DNA from: Sphingomonadales bacterium
GTDB lineage: Bacteria > Pseudomonadota > Alphaproteobacteria > Sphingomonadales > Sphingomonadaceae
DNA length: 64,000 nt
NCBI GenBank assembly: GCA_004173185.1
Contig: SEFZ01000011.1
Location: 62,001 to 126,000 of the forward strand
Direction: 5' to 3'
Part shown: one piece after another, positions 29,382 through 38,342 of the stretch
Position numbering within the stretch: position 1 is the first letter of the stretch
Layout: each line of letters starts with the position of its first letter
Notes under the pieces: model-generated
Databases searched by the model: none
Seen by the model: only the letters and a program-made list of their open reading frames with translations
Told to the model about the DNA's origin: nothing
Made by a program: the position numbers and the translations under genes

Positions 29382-29391
29382 CCTACAGCCC

Positions 29392-30216
29392 TTAGTCTTT
29401 CGGGCTCAACACCCGCGCGAGTTCGACGAACTCCCCGACGGAGACCGTCTCGGCGCGTCGGGCGGAATCGATCCGGAGCGTCTCCATCGCCTCCAGCGCG
29501 CCGGGCACGCCTTTCAGGCTTTGGCGCAGCATTTTGCGGCGCTGGCCGAACGCGGCGGCGGTTAGCGCCTCCAGCGTTTTGAAGCGCACGCCCTTGGGCT
29601 CGGCGGCGGGGGTGATGTGCACCACGGCCGACATCACCTTGGGCGGTGGGGTGAAGGCCGAGCGATGGACCGTCATTGCGATCTTCGCGGTCGAGCGCCA
29701 TTGGGCCAGCACCGCGAGCCGGCCATAAGCATCGTCGTTCGCGCTGGATACGATCCGTTCGGCGACTTCCTTTTGGAACATCAGCGTCAGGCTTGCCCAC
29801 CAGGGCTCCCACTGTGCCGAGAGCCAGCCGACCAGCAACGCGGTGCCGACATTATAGGGAAGGTTTGCCACGACATGCGGCTTGCCGGTGAACAGCGACG
29901 GGGCGTCCACCTCCAGCGCGTCGCCCTCGATCACGCGCAGCTTGCCGGGGAAAAATTCGCCCAGCTCGGCCAGCGCGGGGATGCAGCGGCGATCGCGCTC
30001 GACTGCCACTACGCTGGCGCCCGCTTCGAGCAGGGCGCGCGTCAGTCCGCCTGGTCCCGGGCCGACCTCGAACACTTCCTGACCGGCAAGCGCACCCGGC
30101 ACCTTGGCGATGCGGGCGAGCAATTGGTGGTCGAACAGGAAGTTCTGTCCCAGCGCCTTGCTGGCGCTCAGACCGTATCGCTGGATGACGTCGCGGAGGG
30201 GAGGTAGGTCATTCAC
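29392..30216 (-). CDS. rsmA: 16S rRNA (adenine1518-N6/adenine1519-N6)-dimethyltransferase
   Basis: 274 residues. It dimethylates two adjacent adenosines in the 3' hairpin of 16S rRNA during small-subunit maturation. Motifs are present: X ([16 protein letters not shown]), I ([19 protein letters not shown]) and IV ([17 protein letters not shown]). The C-terminal helical domain includes [14 protein letters not shown]. It lies last in the lptD-surA-pdxA-rsmA run, with an 80-bp gap after pdxA containing a REP-like family B element. Also known as ksgA. Confidence 0.97.
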   Translation of the reverse strand: MNDLPPLRDVIQRYGLSASKALGQNFLFDHQLLARIAKVPGALAGQEVFEVGPGPGGLTRALLEAGASVVAVERDRRCIPALAELGEFFPGKLRVIEGDALEVDAPSLFTGKPHVVANLPYNVGTALLVGWLSAQWEPWWASLTLMFQKEVAERIVSSANDDAYGRLAVLAQWRSTAKIAMTVHRSAFTPPPKVMSAVVHITPAAEPKGVRFKTLEALTAAAFGQRRKMLRQSLKGVPGALEAMETLRIDSARRAETVSVGEFVELARVLSPKD

Positions 30217-30230
30217 TCAGCCCACATACC

Positions 30231-30291
30231 GCTCATGCCGAGCTTGTCGAAGCACGTTTATCGCGGTGCCCTTCGACACGCTAAGGATGCG
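30231..30291. repeat. REP-like element, family B (copy 1)
   Basis: GCTCATGCCGAGCTTGTCGA followed by AGCACG, and a facing CCCTTCGACACGCTAAGG. This is a diverged inverted pair of the CTGAGCTTGTCGAA family, between pdxA and rsmA. Confidence 0.7.
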
Positions 30292-30296
30292 CGGGG

Positions 30297-31292
30297 TCAG
30301 GAGGCGGCATCGGCCCTGCGCTGCGCGGCGCTGGCCGCCATGCGGATCGCCGCGATCATCGCGCCCGGATGCGCCTGATCCTTGCCCGCGATGCCGAATG
30401 CAGTGCCGTGATCGGGCGAGGTGCGGACGATCGGCAGGCCGAGAGTCATATTCACGCCCTCGTCGAAATAGAGCGTCTTGATCGGGATCAGCGCCTGATC
30501 GTGATAGGGGCAGAGCGCGACGTCATATCCGGCGCGGGCGCGGGCATGGAACATCGTATCGGCCGAGAACGGCCCGACCGCGTCGATCCCCTCGGCGCGG
30601 AGCAGTTCGATCGCGGGCGCGATAATGTCGATCTCTTCGCGGCCGATCGCGCCGCTCTCGCCCGCATGCGGATTGAGCCCCGCAAATGCCAGACGCGGCC
30701 GCTCGATCCCGAAGTTGCGGAGCAGGCCGCGCGCAGTCACGCGGGCCTTGGCGACGATCAGGTCGATGGTGAGCGCGTTCGGCACATCGGCAAGCGCGAT
30801 ATGCACGGTGAGCGGCACGACGCGCAGCGTTGGCCCGGCGAGCATCATCACGGCGTTCTCGCCCGAAATCCCGCAGCGCTCGGCGACGAACTCGGTCTGG
30901 CCCGGATAGGCGAATCCGATGCCGTAAAGCTGCGCCTTGGAAACCGGACCCGTGACCACGCCGCTCGCCGCGCCCGCATTGGCTAGACCCACGGCCAGTT
31001 CGAGGGACTGGAGCGCGATGCGCGCAGTGCTGTCATTCGGGGTGCCGGGCGACACATCGTCGGCATCGCCCATCGCGAGGACCGGCAGGGCATCGGGAAA
31101 CGCCCGAAGCGCCTGCTCCGGATCGGTGATGCGCGCGATCGGGCCATCCCACACCTTTTCGATGGCGCGGGGATCGCCCACGGCAAAGAAAGGCGCGAGC
31201 GTATGTAGCTCGCGCGCCTTCCAGGCCTTGGCGGTGATTTCGGGGCCGACTCCGGCGGAGTCGCCCATCGCGACAGCGAGCGGACCGATCAT
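30297..31292 (-). CDS. pdxA: 4-hydroxythreonine-4-phosphate dehydrogenase
   Basis: 331 residues from ATG 31292 (MIGPLAVAMGDSAGVGPEI is the conserved PdxA N-terminus; the track start at 31364 lies inside surA). It performs NAD-dependent oxidation in DXP-dependent pyridoxal phosphate synthesis. Metal-binding histidines are visible in LTVHIALADV, MFHARARAGYDVA and CPYHDQALIPIK. The substrate region GLNPHAGESGAIGREE is intact. It starts 16 bp after the surA stop, so the two are co-transcribed. Confidence 0.95.
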   Translation of the reverse strand: MIGPLAVAMGDSAGVGPEITAKAWKARELHTLAPFFAVGDPRAIEKVWDGPIARITDPEQALRAFPDALPVLAMGDADDVSPGTPNDSTARIALQSLELAVGLANAGAASGVVTGPVSKAQLYGIGFAYPGQTEFVAERCGISGENAVMMLAGPTLRVVPLTVHIALADVPNALTIDLIVAKARVTARGLLRNFGIERPRLAFAGLNPHAGESGAIGREEIDIIAPAIELLRAEGIDAVGPFSADTMFHARARAGYDVALCPYHDQALIPIKTLYFDEGVNMTLGLPIVRTSPDHGTAFGIAGKDQAHPGAMIAAIRMAASAAQRRADAAS

Positions 31293-31308
31293 CCGCCCGT
31301 CTGCCGGA

Positions 31309-32664
31309 TCAACGATATTCGACAAGCGCGTCCCGGCGCAGATCGCGAAGCATGCGCTGCGCACGCACGTTGGTGCGCTGCTCGACGAGCACGTCCTTCA
31401 ACTGATCTTCGGATGGTATGCCAGCTGCGGGCGGATCGTCGCGGCCGCAGAGCACGAGCACGCTCACGCTATCCTCGATCGCGCCGAACGGGCGGGTGAC
31501 CTGCCCGATCTGGAGCGGGAGCAGCATGTTCTGAATGCCGGGCGGCAAATCCTTGATCACAATGCCATCGCGATCGGCCACTTCGGCGTTCAGCCCTGCG
31601 GCAACCTTTGGCACGTCGCCGCAGCCCTGGATCACCTGGGTACCCTTGGCGAACTCGGTGGCAAGCGCGGTCGCCTGGGTTTCGGACGTGCCCTTGGGGA
31701 AGCGAATAGTGACCTGACGCAGGCTGACCTTGGCTTCCTTGGGATCGGCCATCAGCACCTGACGCTTGTCGGCAAGGTAAAGGATCGAGAAGCCGGTGGG
31801 CAGTTCGATCGGTCCTGCGACCTGACCGGGCTCCATCGTCGTCACGACCGTGGCGAGTTGGTCGGGCAGCATAGACGGACGGATCCAGCTCAGATCGCCG
31901 CCGACTGACTTGGAAGAGGATTCCGAAAAGGTCTTGGCGAGATAATCGAACGGCGTGCCTTCGCGCATCTGGGCGATCATGCGCTGCATGCCGGTCGCGA
32001 CTTCCTGTGCGCGATCGGGCGTGGCGTTCTGATAGATTTCGAAGACGTGATATTCTTCGGTACCCTTGGATGCTTCCAGCCGCGCGATGATTTCCTTCAC
32101 CTCGGCATCGCTGATGTTGATGTCGATGCGGCGGCGCAGCAGGCGGCTCCAGGCCAGTTCGCCTTCGATCTGGCGACGCAGCGAGCGCTCGGACGAGCCG
32201 ATGTCGCGCAGCCAGATGCGGAACGCATCCGGATCCTTCTGATAATTCTTGGCGACCCGCGCATAGGTCTGGTCGATCTCTTTCTTTTCGACCGTGATGT
32301 CGTTGGCCTTGGCCTCCTGAATCTGCAGCGTTTCGTCGATCAGCTGGCGCAGCACCGTGAGGCGCAGCTCGTCGCGTTCGGCGGGCTTCAGGTTGAGCTT
32401 GTTGAGGCCGATGATCTGGTTGACGCGCTGTTCGACATCGGTGCCGGTGAGGACCCAATCATTGACCACAGCCGTCGCCTTGCGAATCGTCGGGTCCGCC
32501 TTGCCGAAAATCATCAGATTTGCTGGCAGATCCAGGCCAGCCGCGACCGTGCCGAGATCCTGATCGGGAACCGTCTGGGCCATCGCCCCGGATGCCATTC
32601 CCGCAAGCGCCAGCGCCAAGGCCGTCTTTGCAACACCGATTTTCACGTGAATCCGTACCCTCAT
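31309..32664 (-). CDS. surA: Periplasmic chaperone and peptidyl-prolyl isomerase SurA
   Basis: 451 residues. A signal peptide ends at ASGAMA|Q; starts at 32664 or a few codons in are possible. The N-terminal SurA chaperone domain (TAVVNDWVLTGTDVEQRVNQIIGLNKLNL...LIDETLQIQEAKANDITV) is followed by a parvulin PPIase domain (FEIYQNATPDRAQEV...VGGDLSWIRPSMLPDQL) and a second, more degenerate one (VSLRQVTIRFPKG...). SurA escorts unfolded barrel proteins, including LptD, to the BAM complex; here it sits directly downstream of lptD, the classic arrangement. Confidence 0.93.
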   Translation of the reverse strand: MRVRIHVKIGVAKTALALALAGMASGAMAQTVPDQDLGTVAAGLDLPANLMIFGKADPTIRKATAVVNDWVLTGTDVEQRVNQIIGLNKLNLKPAERDELRLTVLRQLIDETLQIQEAKANDITVEKKEIDQTYARVAKNYQKDPDAFRIWLRDIGSSERSLRRQIEGELAWSRLLRRRIDINISDAEVKEIIARLEASKGTEEYHVFEIYQNATPDRAQEVATGMQRMIAQMREGTPFDYLAKTFSESSSKSVGGDLSWIRPSMLPDQLATVVTTMEPGQVAGPIELPTGFSILYLADKRQVLMADPKEAKVSLRQVTIRFPKGTSETQATALATEFAKGTQVIQGCGDVPKVAAGLNAEVADRDGIVIKDLPPGIQNMLLPLQIGQVTRPFGAIEDSVSVLVLCGRDDPPAAGIPSEDQLKDVLVEQRTNVRAQRMLRDLRRDALVEYR

Positions 32665-32725
32665 CCTAAACGGAGATCGTCGCGCTTACTGACGAATTGT
32701 GCCTGAACCAAGGCTGAGCGGAAGT

Positions 32726-35017
32726 CTAGCGGCCCAGATTCTTGAATGCCAGACTAAGGATATAACTGTTGCCGCGGCGGGCGTCGCCAGTGGTTTCATA
32801 GTCGCGCTTCCAGGTGAGGCCCAGACGAAGACAGTCATCCTCATAGGAAACGCCGAGCCGGTGGCGGACCGGTTCGAAGCCGTCGGACTGCGAAGTGATA
32901 TCCTCCTGCCGATCGGTCAGATCGACCAGAACCGAGCCCGAGACTGCCCAGAATTTGGAGATCTGGACGCGCGCGCCAACGCGGGCCTCCTCGCGATCCT
33001 GCAAATCTTCCAGCGCGGGGCCGATGTTGCGATTGAGGCGCAGATAGCCGAGCTGGACATAGGTGGCGCGCGAGCCGATCGCGGCATCGAGTTCGTTGCG
33101 GCGGATGCCGAACGTATCTTTGTCGATCCGGTAGCGGTGCGTGACGCTCACAAAGTCGCGGAAGCGGACCACGGTGCGCCCGACAATGTCGGACAGGCGA
33201 TCGGTGAGGCCCGTGCCATCCGGGAAGATCGTCGCGTTGGAGGAGAGCCGATAACTTTGGCCGACATTCGCATCGAGCGTGAAGCCCGGCAGATATAGCG
33301 AGTAATCGATGCCGAAGGTGAAGCGGGTCGAATCCTCGAAGCGATCATATCCGGGAAAGCGATTGAGCGCGAAGAGGTTGGAATCCTCCAGATCGACTGC
33401 GCGCGCGTCTTCGTTGGGTACGGCGAGGTTCTCGATCCGGGGTGCTGCAACAACCTGTACGCGTGGCGAAATCCGCTGGGTGCCGCCGAACATCTCGCCG
33501 ACCAGCGGCCATTTCACGTCGAACGCCACGGCGCCGATGCCGCGGAAACCGATGCCGTCCTTTCCGCGATAGCTCGCGACGGTGGTGAGCAGCGAATCGC
33601 TGGTATTGTAGACGTCGCCGCGCCCATAGGCGGTCAGCGTCAATTCCTGACCCCAGGCGGTGAGCCTGCGCAGATCCCAGCGCGCGCTGGCAAAGGCACG
33701 CTGCGAATCCTGGCCGTCCGACCGGCTGATCGCGAGCGTATTGACCTGAAACTCGAAGCGCCCGCCGATCACGCCGTCGTTCATCCGGCGGCGATAATCG
33801 AGTTCGGGCAGCGCAAAGGGCTGCAACCCCTGGCGCTCACCCACGCGCAGCGTCTGGATCACCCAGGCGTTGATCGAGAAATAGCTGTCCGGATCGATCC
33901 GTTCGATCCGGATATTGTTGCGCAGCCGATCGTCGCGCGAAATATCGTAGCGGCGCAGGAAGGTGCGGTCGCTGGTGAGGCGGAGCGATGCGCTTGCGGT
34001 CCAGTTGGGATCGAGCTGATAGCGGCCAACCATGTCGAGATAGCCGCGGAAATCATTCTTCGACGTTGCCGGCGTGATCGGTACGGTGAGATCGTCCGAG
34101 CGGCGGCTATACGTGCCATAGGCATTCACCCGGAACGAGCCGAGCGCATTGAGTTCGCGATACTCGGCCTGCATCATCGGCAGCACGCTGGAGTAAACGC
34201 GCGGCGTGATCGTCAGATCGCGATTGGGCGCGAGGCTGAAGAAATAGGGGAGAGCGAACTGCACGCCGTTCGTGCGGCTGTAGCGAATGTCCGGCGTCAG
34301 GAACCCGTCATCGCTTTGGCCGCCGATGGGATGCGAGAATACCGGAAGCGGGATGCTCGCAATGCCGAATATCGAGATACGGGCGCCGGTATAGCGGATG
34401 CGATGCACCTCGGGATTATAGACCACGCGATCGGCAGTGATCTTCCACGAAGGCTCTTTGGGGCAATTGGCGGAGTCGGTGACCGAGCAGGGCGTGTAAG
34501 CGGCGTTCTCGACCGTGATGATCCCGCCGTTGCGCACGCCGCGCCGCGCCGCGATGCGGCCGCCGGCATCGAGCACGACGAGCATGTTCTCGACCATGCC
34601 GTCTTTCAGCGAATCGGTCAGTTCGATCCGGTCGCCATAAGCGGCGTCGCCCTCCGGGCTGACGAGAACGATGTTGCCTTCGGCCACGACCTGACCGGTG
34701 TTGCGGTTCCACACGACGCGATCGGCGCGCAGGCGCTGGCTGTTGCGGTATAGGCGCACGTCGCCGGTCGCCGTGACGATCTCGGCTTCATAGTCGTAAT
34801 CGATCTGATCGGCGTTGAACTGAATCTCGTTCGCATCTTCAGACGAAGCGGTTGCGAGCGGGGGCGGGAGCGCAGTGCCGCGATCCTGCAGATCCGCAGG
34901 GAGTAGCGGCGGTTGCTCTTGCGGCGATTCGGGCGGCGCAGCCGTGTCCTGGGCGCGCGCCTGTGCGGCAAGGCATAGCCCCAATGCGGCCGACAGCAGC
35001 AAAGCCTTGCGCGTCAC
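32726..35017 (-). CDS. lptD: LPS-assembly protein LptD
   Basis: 763 residues from GTG 35017 (GGTGGGA six bases upstream; signal peptide VTRKALLLSAALGLCLAAQARA|Q). The track start at 35047 is less well supported. The N-terminal OstA/LptA-like jellyroll domain (IQFNADQIDYDYEAEIVTATGDVRLYRNSQRLRADRVV) receives lipopolysaccharide from the periplasmic bridge. The C-terminal barrel (from about residue 270, PIGGQSDDGFLTPDIRYSRTNGV) inserts it into the outer leaflet with LptE. Two cysteines (YTPCSVTDSANCPK) near residue 170 may form a disulfide. The C-terminus ends LSLAFKNLGR. First gene of the surA-pdxA-rsmA run; divergent from holC. Confidence 0.95.
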   Translation of the reverse strand: MTRKALLLSAALGLCLAAQARAQDTAAPPESPQEQPPLLPADLQDRGTALPPPLATASSEDANEIQFNADQIDYDYEAEIVTATGDVRLYRNSQRLRADRVVWNRNTGQVVAEGNIVLVSPEGDAAYGDRIELTDSLKDGMVENMLVVLDAGGRIAARRGVRNGGIITVENAAYTPCSVTDSANCPKEPSWKITADRVVYNPEVHRIRYTGARISIFGIASIPLPVFSHPIGGQSDDGFLTPDIRYSRTNGVQFALPYFFSLAPNRDLTITPRVYSSVLPMMQAEYRELNALGSFRVNAYGTYSRRSDDLTVPITPATSKNDFRGYLDMVGRYQLDPNWTASASLRLTSDRTFLRRYDISRDDRLRNNIRIERIDPDSYFSINAWVIQTLRVGERQGLQPFALPELDYRRRMNDGVIGGRFEFQVNTLAISRSDGQDSQRAFASARWDLRRLTAWGQELTLTAYGRGDVYNTSDSLLTTVASYRGKDGIGFRGIGAVAFDVKWPLVGEMFGGTQRISPRVQVVAAPRIENLAVPNEDARAVDLEDSNLFALNRFPGYDRFEDSTRFTFGIDYSLYLPGFTLDANVGQSYRLSSNATIFPDGTGLTDRLSDIVGRTVVRFRDFVSVTHRYRIDKDTFGIRRNELDAAIGSRATYVQLGYLRLNRNIGPALEDLQDREEARVGARVQISKFWAVSGSVLVDLTDRQEDITSQSDGFEPVRHRLGVSYEDDCLRLGLTWKRDYETTGDARRGNSYILSLAFKNLGR

Positions 35018-35136
35018 TATGAATCCCACCTTTGTTTCTACTCCCACGCACGCGGATTGTCCGCCCTATCGCAGCGGTTCAACCATCGCAACGTCGTGCG
35101 CATTGGCCGCAACGCACGGAGAGGCTAACAGGAGCC

Positions 35137-35577
35137 ATGCTGGTCGATTTCTATCATCTTACACGCACTCCGCTAGAACGCGCGCTGCCCCAGATCGCCG
35201 AAAAGGTGCTGGAGAGCGGCGGGCGGCTGCTTGTGGTCACGGAGGACGTGGTGGCCCGGGGCAAGATCGATCAGGCGCTCTGGTCGTACAAGGCCGAAAG
35301 CTTCCTGCCGCATGGTCAGGCGGGCGGCGCGGAGGATGCGCGCCAGCCCGTGCTGATCGGCGAGACAGCCGATGCGGCGAACGGCGCGCGCCATATCGCG
35401 CTGGTGGACGGCGTGTGGCGCGACGAGGCGCTCGGCTTTGACCGGGTTTTCCATTTTTTCGACGAGGACGCCATTCGGGAGGCGCGCATTGCCTGGAAAG
35501 GGCTGGCCGATCGCGACGGGGTTGAACGGCGCTATTGGAAGCAGGACGAGAATGGACGCTGGGAGAAGGCGGCGTAG
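35137..35577 (+). CDS. holC: DNA polymerase III subunit chi
   Basis: 146 residues from ATG 35137 with a strong RBS (AACAGGAGCC). The chi fold signature is MLVDFYHLTRTPLERALPQIAEKVLESGGRLLVV, then ARGKIDQALWSYKAESFLPHG and VFHFFDEDAIREARIAWKG. Chi links the clamp loader to SSB during lagging-strand synthesis. The neighbour order holC-ndk divergent from lptD is typical of alphaproteobacteria. The track start at 35032 would overlap the lptD promoter. Confidence 0.92.
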   Translation: MLVDFYHLTRTPLERALPQIAEKVLESGGRLLVVTEDVVARGKIDQALWSYKAESFLPHGQAGGAEDARQPVLIGETADAANGARHIALVDGVWRDEALGFDRVFHFFDEDAIREARIAWKGLADRDGVERRYWKQDENGRWEKAA

Positions 35578-35664
35578 CGCTACCGTCACACGCTTGCATC
35601 ATCGTGCTGCCAAGACTAGAGAGCCGCGACTTTTCCACAACTCAAATAACAGGAGCCGCAGGCA

Positions 35665-36087
35665 ATGGCCGCGACCCGTACTTTTTCGATCATCAAGCCC
35701 GATGCCACCCGCCGCAACCTGACCGGCGCAGTCACCAAGATGCTGGAAGAGGGCGGCCTGCGCGTCGTTGCTTCCAAGCGCATCCAGATGACCCGCGAGC
35801 AGGCCGAAGGCTTTTACGCGGTGCATAAGGAGCGTCCGTTCTTCGGCGAACTGGTCGAGTTCATGATCTCCGGCCCAGTCGTCGTTCAGGTTCTCGAAGG
35901 CGAGAACGCGATGCAGCGCAACCGCGACATCATGGGCGCGACCAACCCGGCGAACGCCGATGCCGGCACGATCCGCAAGGAACTGGCCGAGTCGATCGAA
36001 GCCAATTCGGTTCACGGTTCGGATTCGGACGAGAACGCAGCGATCGAGATCGCTTACTTCTTCAAGCCGGAAGAAATCGTCGGCTAA
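35665..36087 (+). CDS. ndk: Nucleoside diphosphate kinase
   Basis: 140 residues, usual length. It transfers gamma phosphate from ATP to NDPs through a phospho-histidine. The catalytic His is in NSVHGSDS near residue 117. [19 protein letters not shown] is the N-terminal signature, and [18 protein letters not shown] is the conserved nucleotide-contacting segment. RBS AGGAG is about 12 bases upstream. It lies 87 bp after holC and could be on the same transcript. Confidence 0.98.
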   Translation: MAATRTFSIIKPDATRRNLTGAVTKMLEEGGLRVVASKRIQMTREQAEGFYAVHKERPFFGELVEFMISGPVVVQVLEGENAMQRNRDIMGATNPANADAGTIRKELAESIEANSVHGSDSDENAAIEIAYFFKPEEIVG

Positions 36088-36109
36088 GCTGTTCGCAGCT
36101 TGACGACCC

Positions 36110-36143
36110 GAACGGCGTCTTCCCGAGGGGGGAGGCGCCGTTC
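36110..36143. terminator. Hairpin between convergent ndk and sensor kinase genes
   Basis: GAACGGCG/CGCCGTTC arms with a CTTCCC/GGGGAG inner pairing form a long stem at the 3' junction of two convergent genes. The T tail is weak, so the terminator role is likely but not certain. Confidence 0.6.
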
Positions 36144-36145
36144 TG

Positions 36146-37540
36146 CTATCTCGGCAAGGTGATCACGGCGGCCAGCCCGCCGCCTTCGCGGTTGGTGAGC
36201 GTGATCTCGCCACCGGCATCGCGGACGATGGCGCGGGCGAGGGCGAGGCCTAGGCCGACTCCGCCAGTGTCGCGGTTGCGCGATTCCTCCAGCCGGGTGA
36301 ACGGATCGAAGACCTTGTCGATCGACTCCTGCGGAATGCCGGGGCCGCGATCGCAGACCTGGATCGCGACCGACTTGCCTTCGTTTTTCAGGAATACCTC
36401 GGCACCGCCGCCATATTTCACGGCGTTTTCGATCAGATTGCGCACTGCGCGGCGCATCAGCGTGGGGCGCAGGCGCATGGCGAGGCGCGGCGCTTCCTCG
36501 AAGGTCACATCCTTGTCGAGATCGCGGAAATCCTCGACCACGGCATCGACCAAAGCCGAGACATCGACATCGGTGAGCGGCTCGCTTGGGCGGCCGAGAC
36601 GGGCGAGCGAGAGGATGTCATCGAGCGTGCGGCTCATTTCCTCGATCGTGTCAGCCATCTTGTTGCGGTCTTCGTCATCCTCGACCGATTCGATGCGGAC
36701 GCGCAGCGCCATCAATGGCGTGCGCAGATCGTGACCGATTGCGCCGAGCATCCGATCCTTTTCATCCAGCATCGCGTTTACGCGCAGGCCGAGCGCATTA
36801 TAGGCCGCGATCACCGCGCGAACGTCAGACGGGCCGCGTTCCTCGACCGGATCGCGCTGCTCGCCGGGGCGGAAGCGCTGGGTGGCCAGAGCGAGGTTGC
36901 GCAAGGGGCGGGCGATGCGGCGGCCAGCGAGCAGCACCGGGACCAGCACCACGGCATAAAGGATCAGCGTTTGCGCGATCAGCTGCCAGATCAGCGTGCG
37001 CTCGCTGCGCGGCCAGCCCGCGCGGAGCATCAGCCAGCCCTTGCCGGGAAGCTCGACCGCGACATTTAGCTCGGCACCGAGACGACGCAGACGCTCGGTG
37101 CGATCGGGCGGCAGGTTTTTGAAGGCAGGCTTGGCGAGATCGACCGGGCGGATCATCACGAAAACCTGTCCGGTCTGGACACCGGCATCCGCCAGACCGG
37201 CGCGGATGTCGTCTTCGAGCTTCAGATTGCGCTCATGGCCCGGCTCGATCGGATTGGTTTCGCTGAAGGCGACGCGCTGAAACTGGCGGCGCTCAGGGCG
37301 TTCACGCGGGCCGCGTTCGATGCGCTCGGCGCGCTCTTCGCCGCCCCGCAAATTCGGGTTGTTCAGCCGCTCGGTCGCATCGGCCAAGCGGGCGACGGCC
37401 GGCGCGATCACACCAGCAAAGCGCAAGCCGCGACGCTCGTTGAGCAGCAAGCCGAAATTGATGGCCTGCGCCACGAACAGCGCCACGCCCACGAGCAATG
37501 CGATCTGGCCGGTCAGCGATTTCGGGAGGAAGCGTCTCAA
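36146..37540 (-). CDS. Sensor histidine kinase, EnvZ-like
   Basis: 464 residues. TM1 is at about 11-33 (GQIALLVGVALFVAQAINFGLLL). The periplasmic domain has an unusual Arg/Glu-rich stretch (GGEERAERIERGPRERPERR). TM2 is at about 185-207 (LIWQLIAQTLILYAVVLVPVLL), followed by HAMP (RRIARPLRNLALATQRFR). HisKA has the phospho-acceptor His in IGHDLRTPLMALRVRIESV near residue 268. HATPase_c has N box (RNLIENAVKYGGG), G1 (DRGPGIP) and G2 (GGVGLGLALARAIV) intact. The start overlaps the regulator stop by 4 nt, so the pair is translationally coupled. The charged periplasmic segment could sense cations or polyanions; that is inference. Confidence 0.92.
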   Translation of the reverse strand: MRRFLPKSLTGQIALLVGVALFVAQAINFGLLLNERRGLRFAGVIAPAVARLADATERLNNPNLRGGEERAERIERGPRERPERRQFQRVAFSETNPIEPGHERNLKLEDDIRAGLADAGVQTGQVFVMIRPVDLAKPAFKNLPPDRTERLRRLGAELNVAVELPGKGWLMLRAGWPRSERTLIWQLIAQTLILYAVVLVPVLLAGRRIARPLRNLALATQRFRPGEQRDPVEERGPSDVRAVIAAYNALGLRVNAMLDEKDRMLGAIGHDLRTPLMALRVRIESVEDDEDRNKMADTIEEMSRTLDDILSLARLGRPSEPLTDVDVSALVDAVVEDFRDLDKDVTFEEAPRLAMRLRPTLMRRAVRNLIENAVKYGGGAEVFLKNEGKSVAIQVCDRGPGIPQESIDKVFDPFTRLEESRNRDTGGVGLGLALARAIVRDAGGEITLTNREGGGLAAVITLPR

Positions 37541-38256
37541 AGACGGGTGACCTCTGCCGCGAGGGTATAGCCGCCGCCCCAGACGGTCTTGATGAGGCCG
37601 GGGTTTTTCGGATCGACTTCGATCTTCTTGCGCAGGCGGCTGACCTGATTGTCGATCGCGCGATCGAACGCAGCGGCCTCGCGGCCCTGAGTGAGATCGA
37701 GCAACTGATCGCGGGTGAGCACGGCGCGGGGGCGCGTCACCAGCGCGTGGAGCAGATTATATTCGCCGGTGGAGAGCGGCACCGAGACGCCGTCGCGATC
37801 GACAAGCGCGCGCTCGCCGGTCTTGAGCACCCAGCCGGCAAAGGCGAAGCTGCCGCTGTCGGGCGCGGTCTGGCGGGTGCCGCCAGCCGAGGCGCGGCGC
37901 AGGATCACCTTGATGCGGGCGGAAAGCTCGCGCGGGGAGAAGGGCTTCACGACATAATCGTCGGCACCCATTTCGAGGCCGACGATGCGATCGGTTTCTT
38001 CGCTGCGCGCAGTGAGCAGGATGACGGGAATTTCGCTCGTCTCGCGGATATGGCGACAGAGGCTGAGGCCATCCTCGCCCGGCATCATGATATCGAGCAC
38101 CACCAGATCGATCGCATAAGCAGCCATGCGGGCGCGGGCGCCCTCGGCATCGCCGGCCTGGGTTACGCGAAAGCCCTGCTTGGTCAGATACTGCGCAAGC
38201 GGCTCGCGGATCGAACGCTCGTCATCGACGAGCAGGAGGTGGGGCATCTCTGACAT
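37537..38256 (-). CDS. OmpR-family response regulator
   Basis: 239 residues. The receiver domain has the acidic pocket (LLVDDERS), phospho-acceptor Asp in LVVLDIMMPGEDGL near residue 55, and the conserved Lys (DDYVVKPFSPRELSARI). The C-terminal winged-helix Trans_reg_C domain (LSTGEYNLLHALVTRPRAVLTRDQLLDLTQ...AAFDRAIDNQVSRLRKKIE) binds DNA. It is the partner of the EnvZ-like kinase immediately downstream (4-nt overlap). Targets cannot be inferred. Confidence 0.94.
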   Translation of the reverse strand: MSEMPHLLLVDDERSIREPLAQYLTKQGFRVTQAGDAEGARARMAAYAIDLVVLDIMMPGEDGLSLCRHIRETSEIPVILLTARSEETDRIVGLEMGADDYVVKPFSPRELSARIKVILRRASAGGTRQTAPDSGSFAFAGWVLKTGERALVDRDGVSVPLSTGEYNLLHALVTRPRAVLTRDQLLDLTQGREAAAFDRAIDNQVSRLRKKIEVDPKNPGLIKTVWGGGYTLAAEVTRL

Positions 38257-38290
38257 ATCAGTGCCGTAACATCTCTCTTGGGGAAGGGAA

Positions 38291-38330
38291 GTGCCGAGCG
38301 GGGGAGGAGGGGGAATACCCCGCCCGGCAC
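38291..38330 (-). terminator. Terminator-like inverted repeat after the EF-hand gene
   Basis: GTGCCGAGCGGGG and CCCCGCCCGGCAC form a 12-bp stem with one mismatch, 13 bp beyond the stop of the EF-hand gene and ahead of the response-regulator gene. No clear T tract, so the call is moderate. Confidence 0.5.
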
Positions 38331-38342
38331 AACGGTTACGCC

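Noticed and set aside
26715-29385. Classical integron
   Set aside because: No integron integrase, no attI, alternating gene orientation, and the repeats lack the full RYYYAAC/GTTRRRY attC core pairs. Left as an unexplained cassette-like array.
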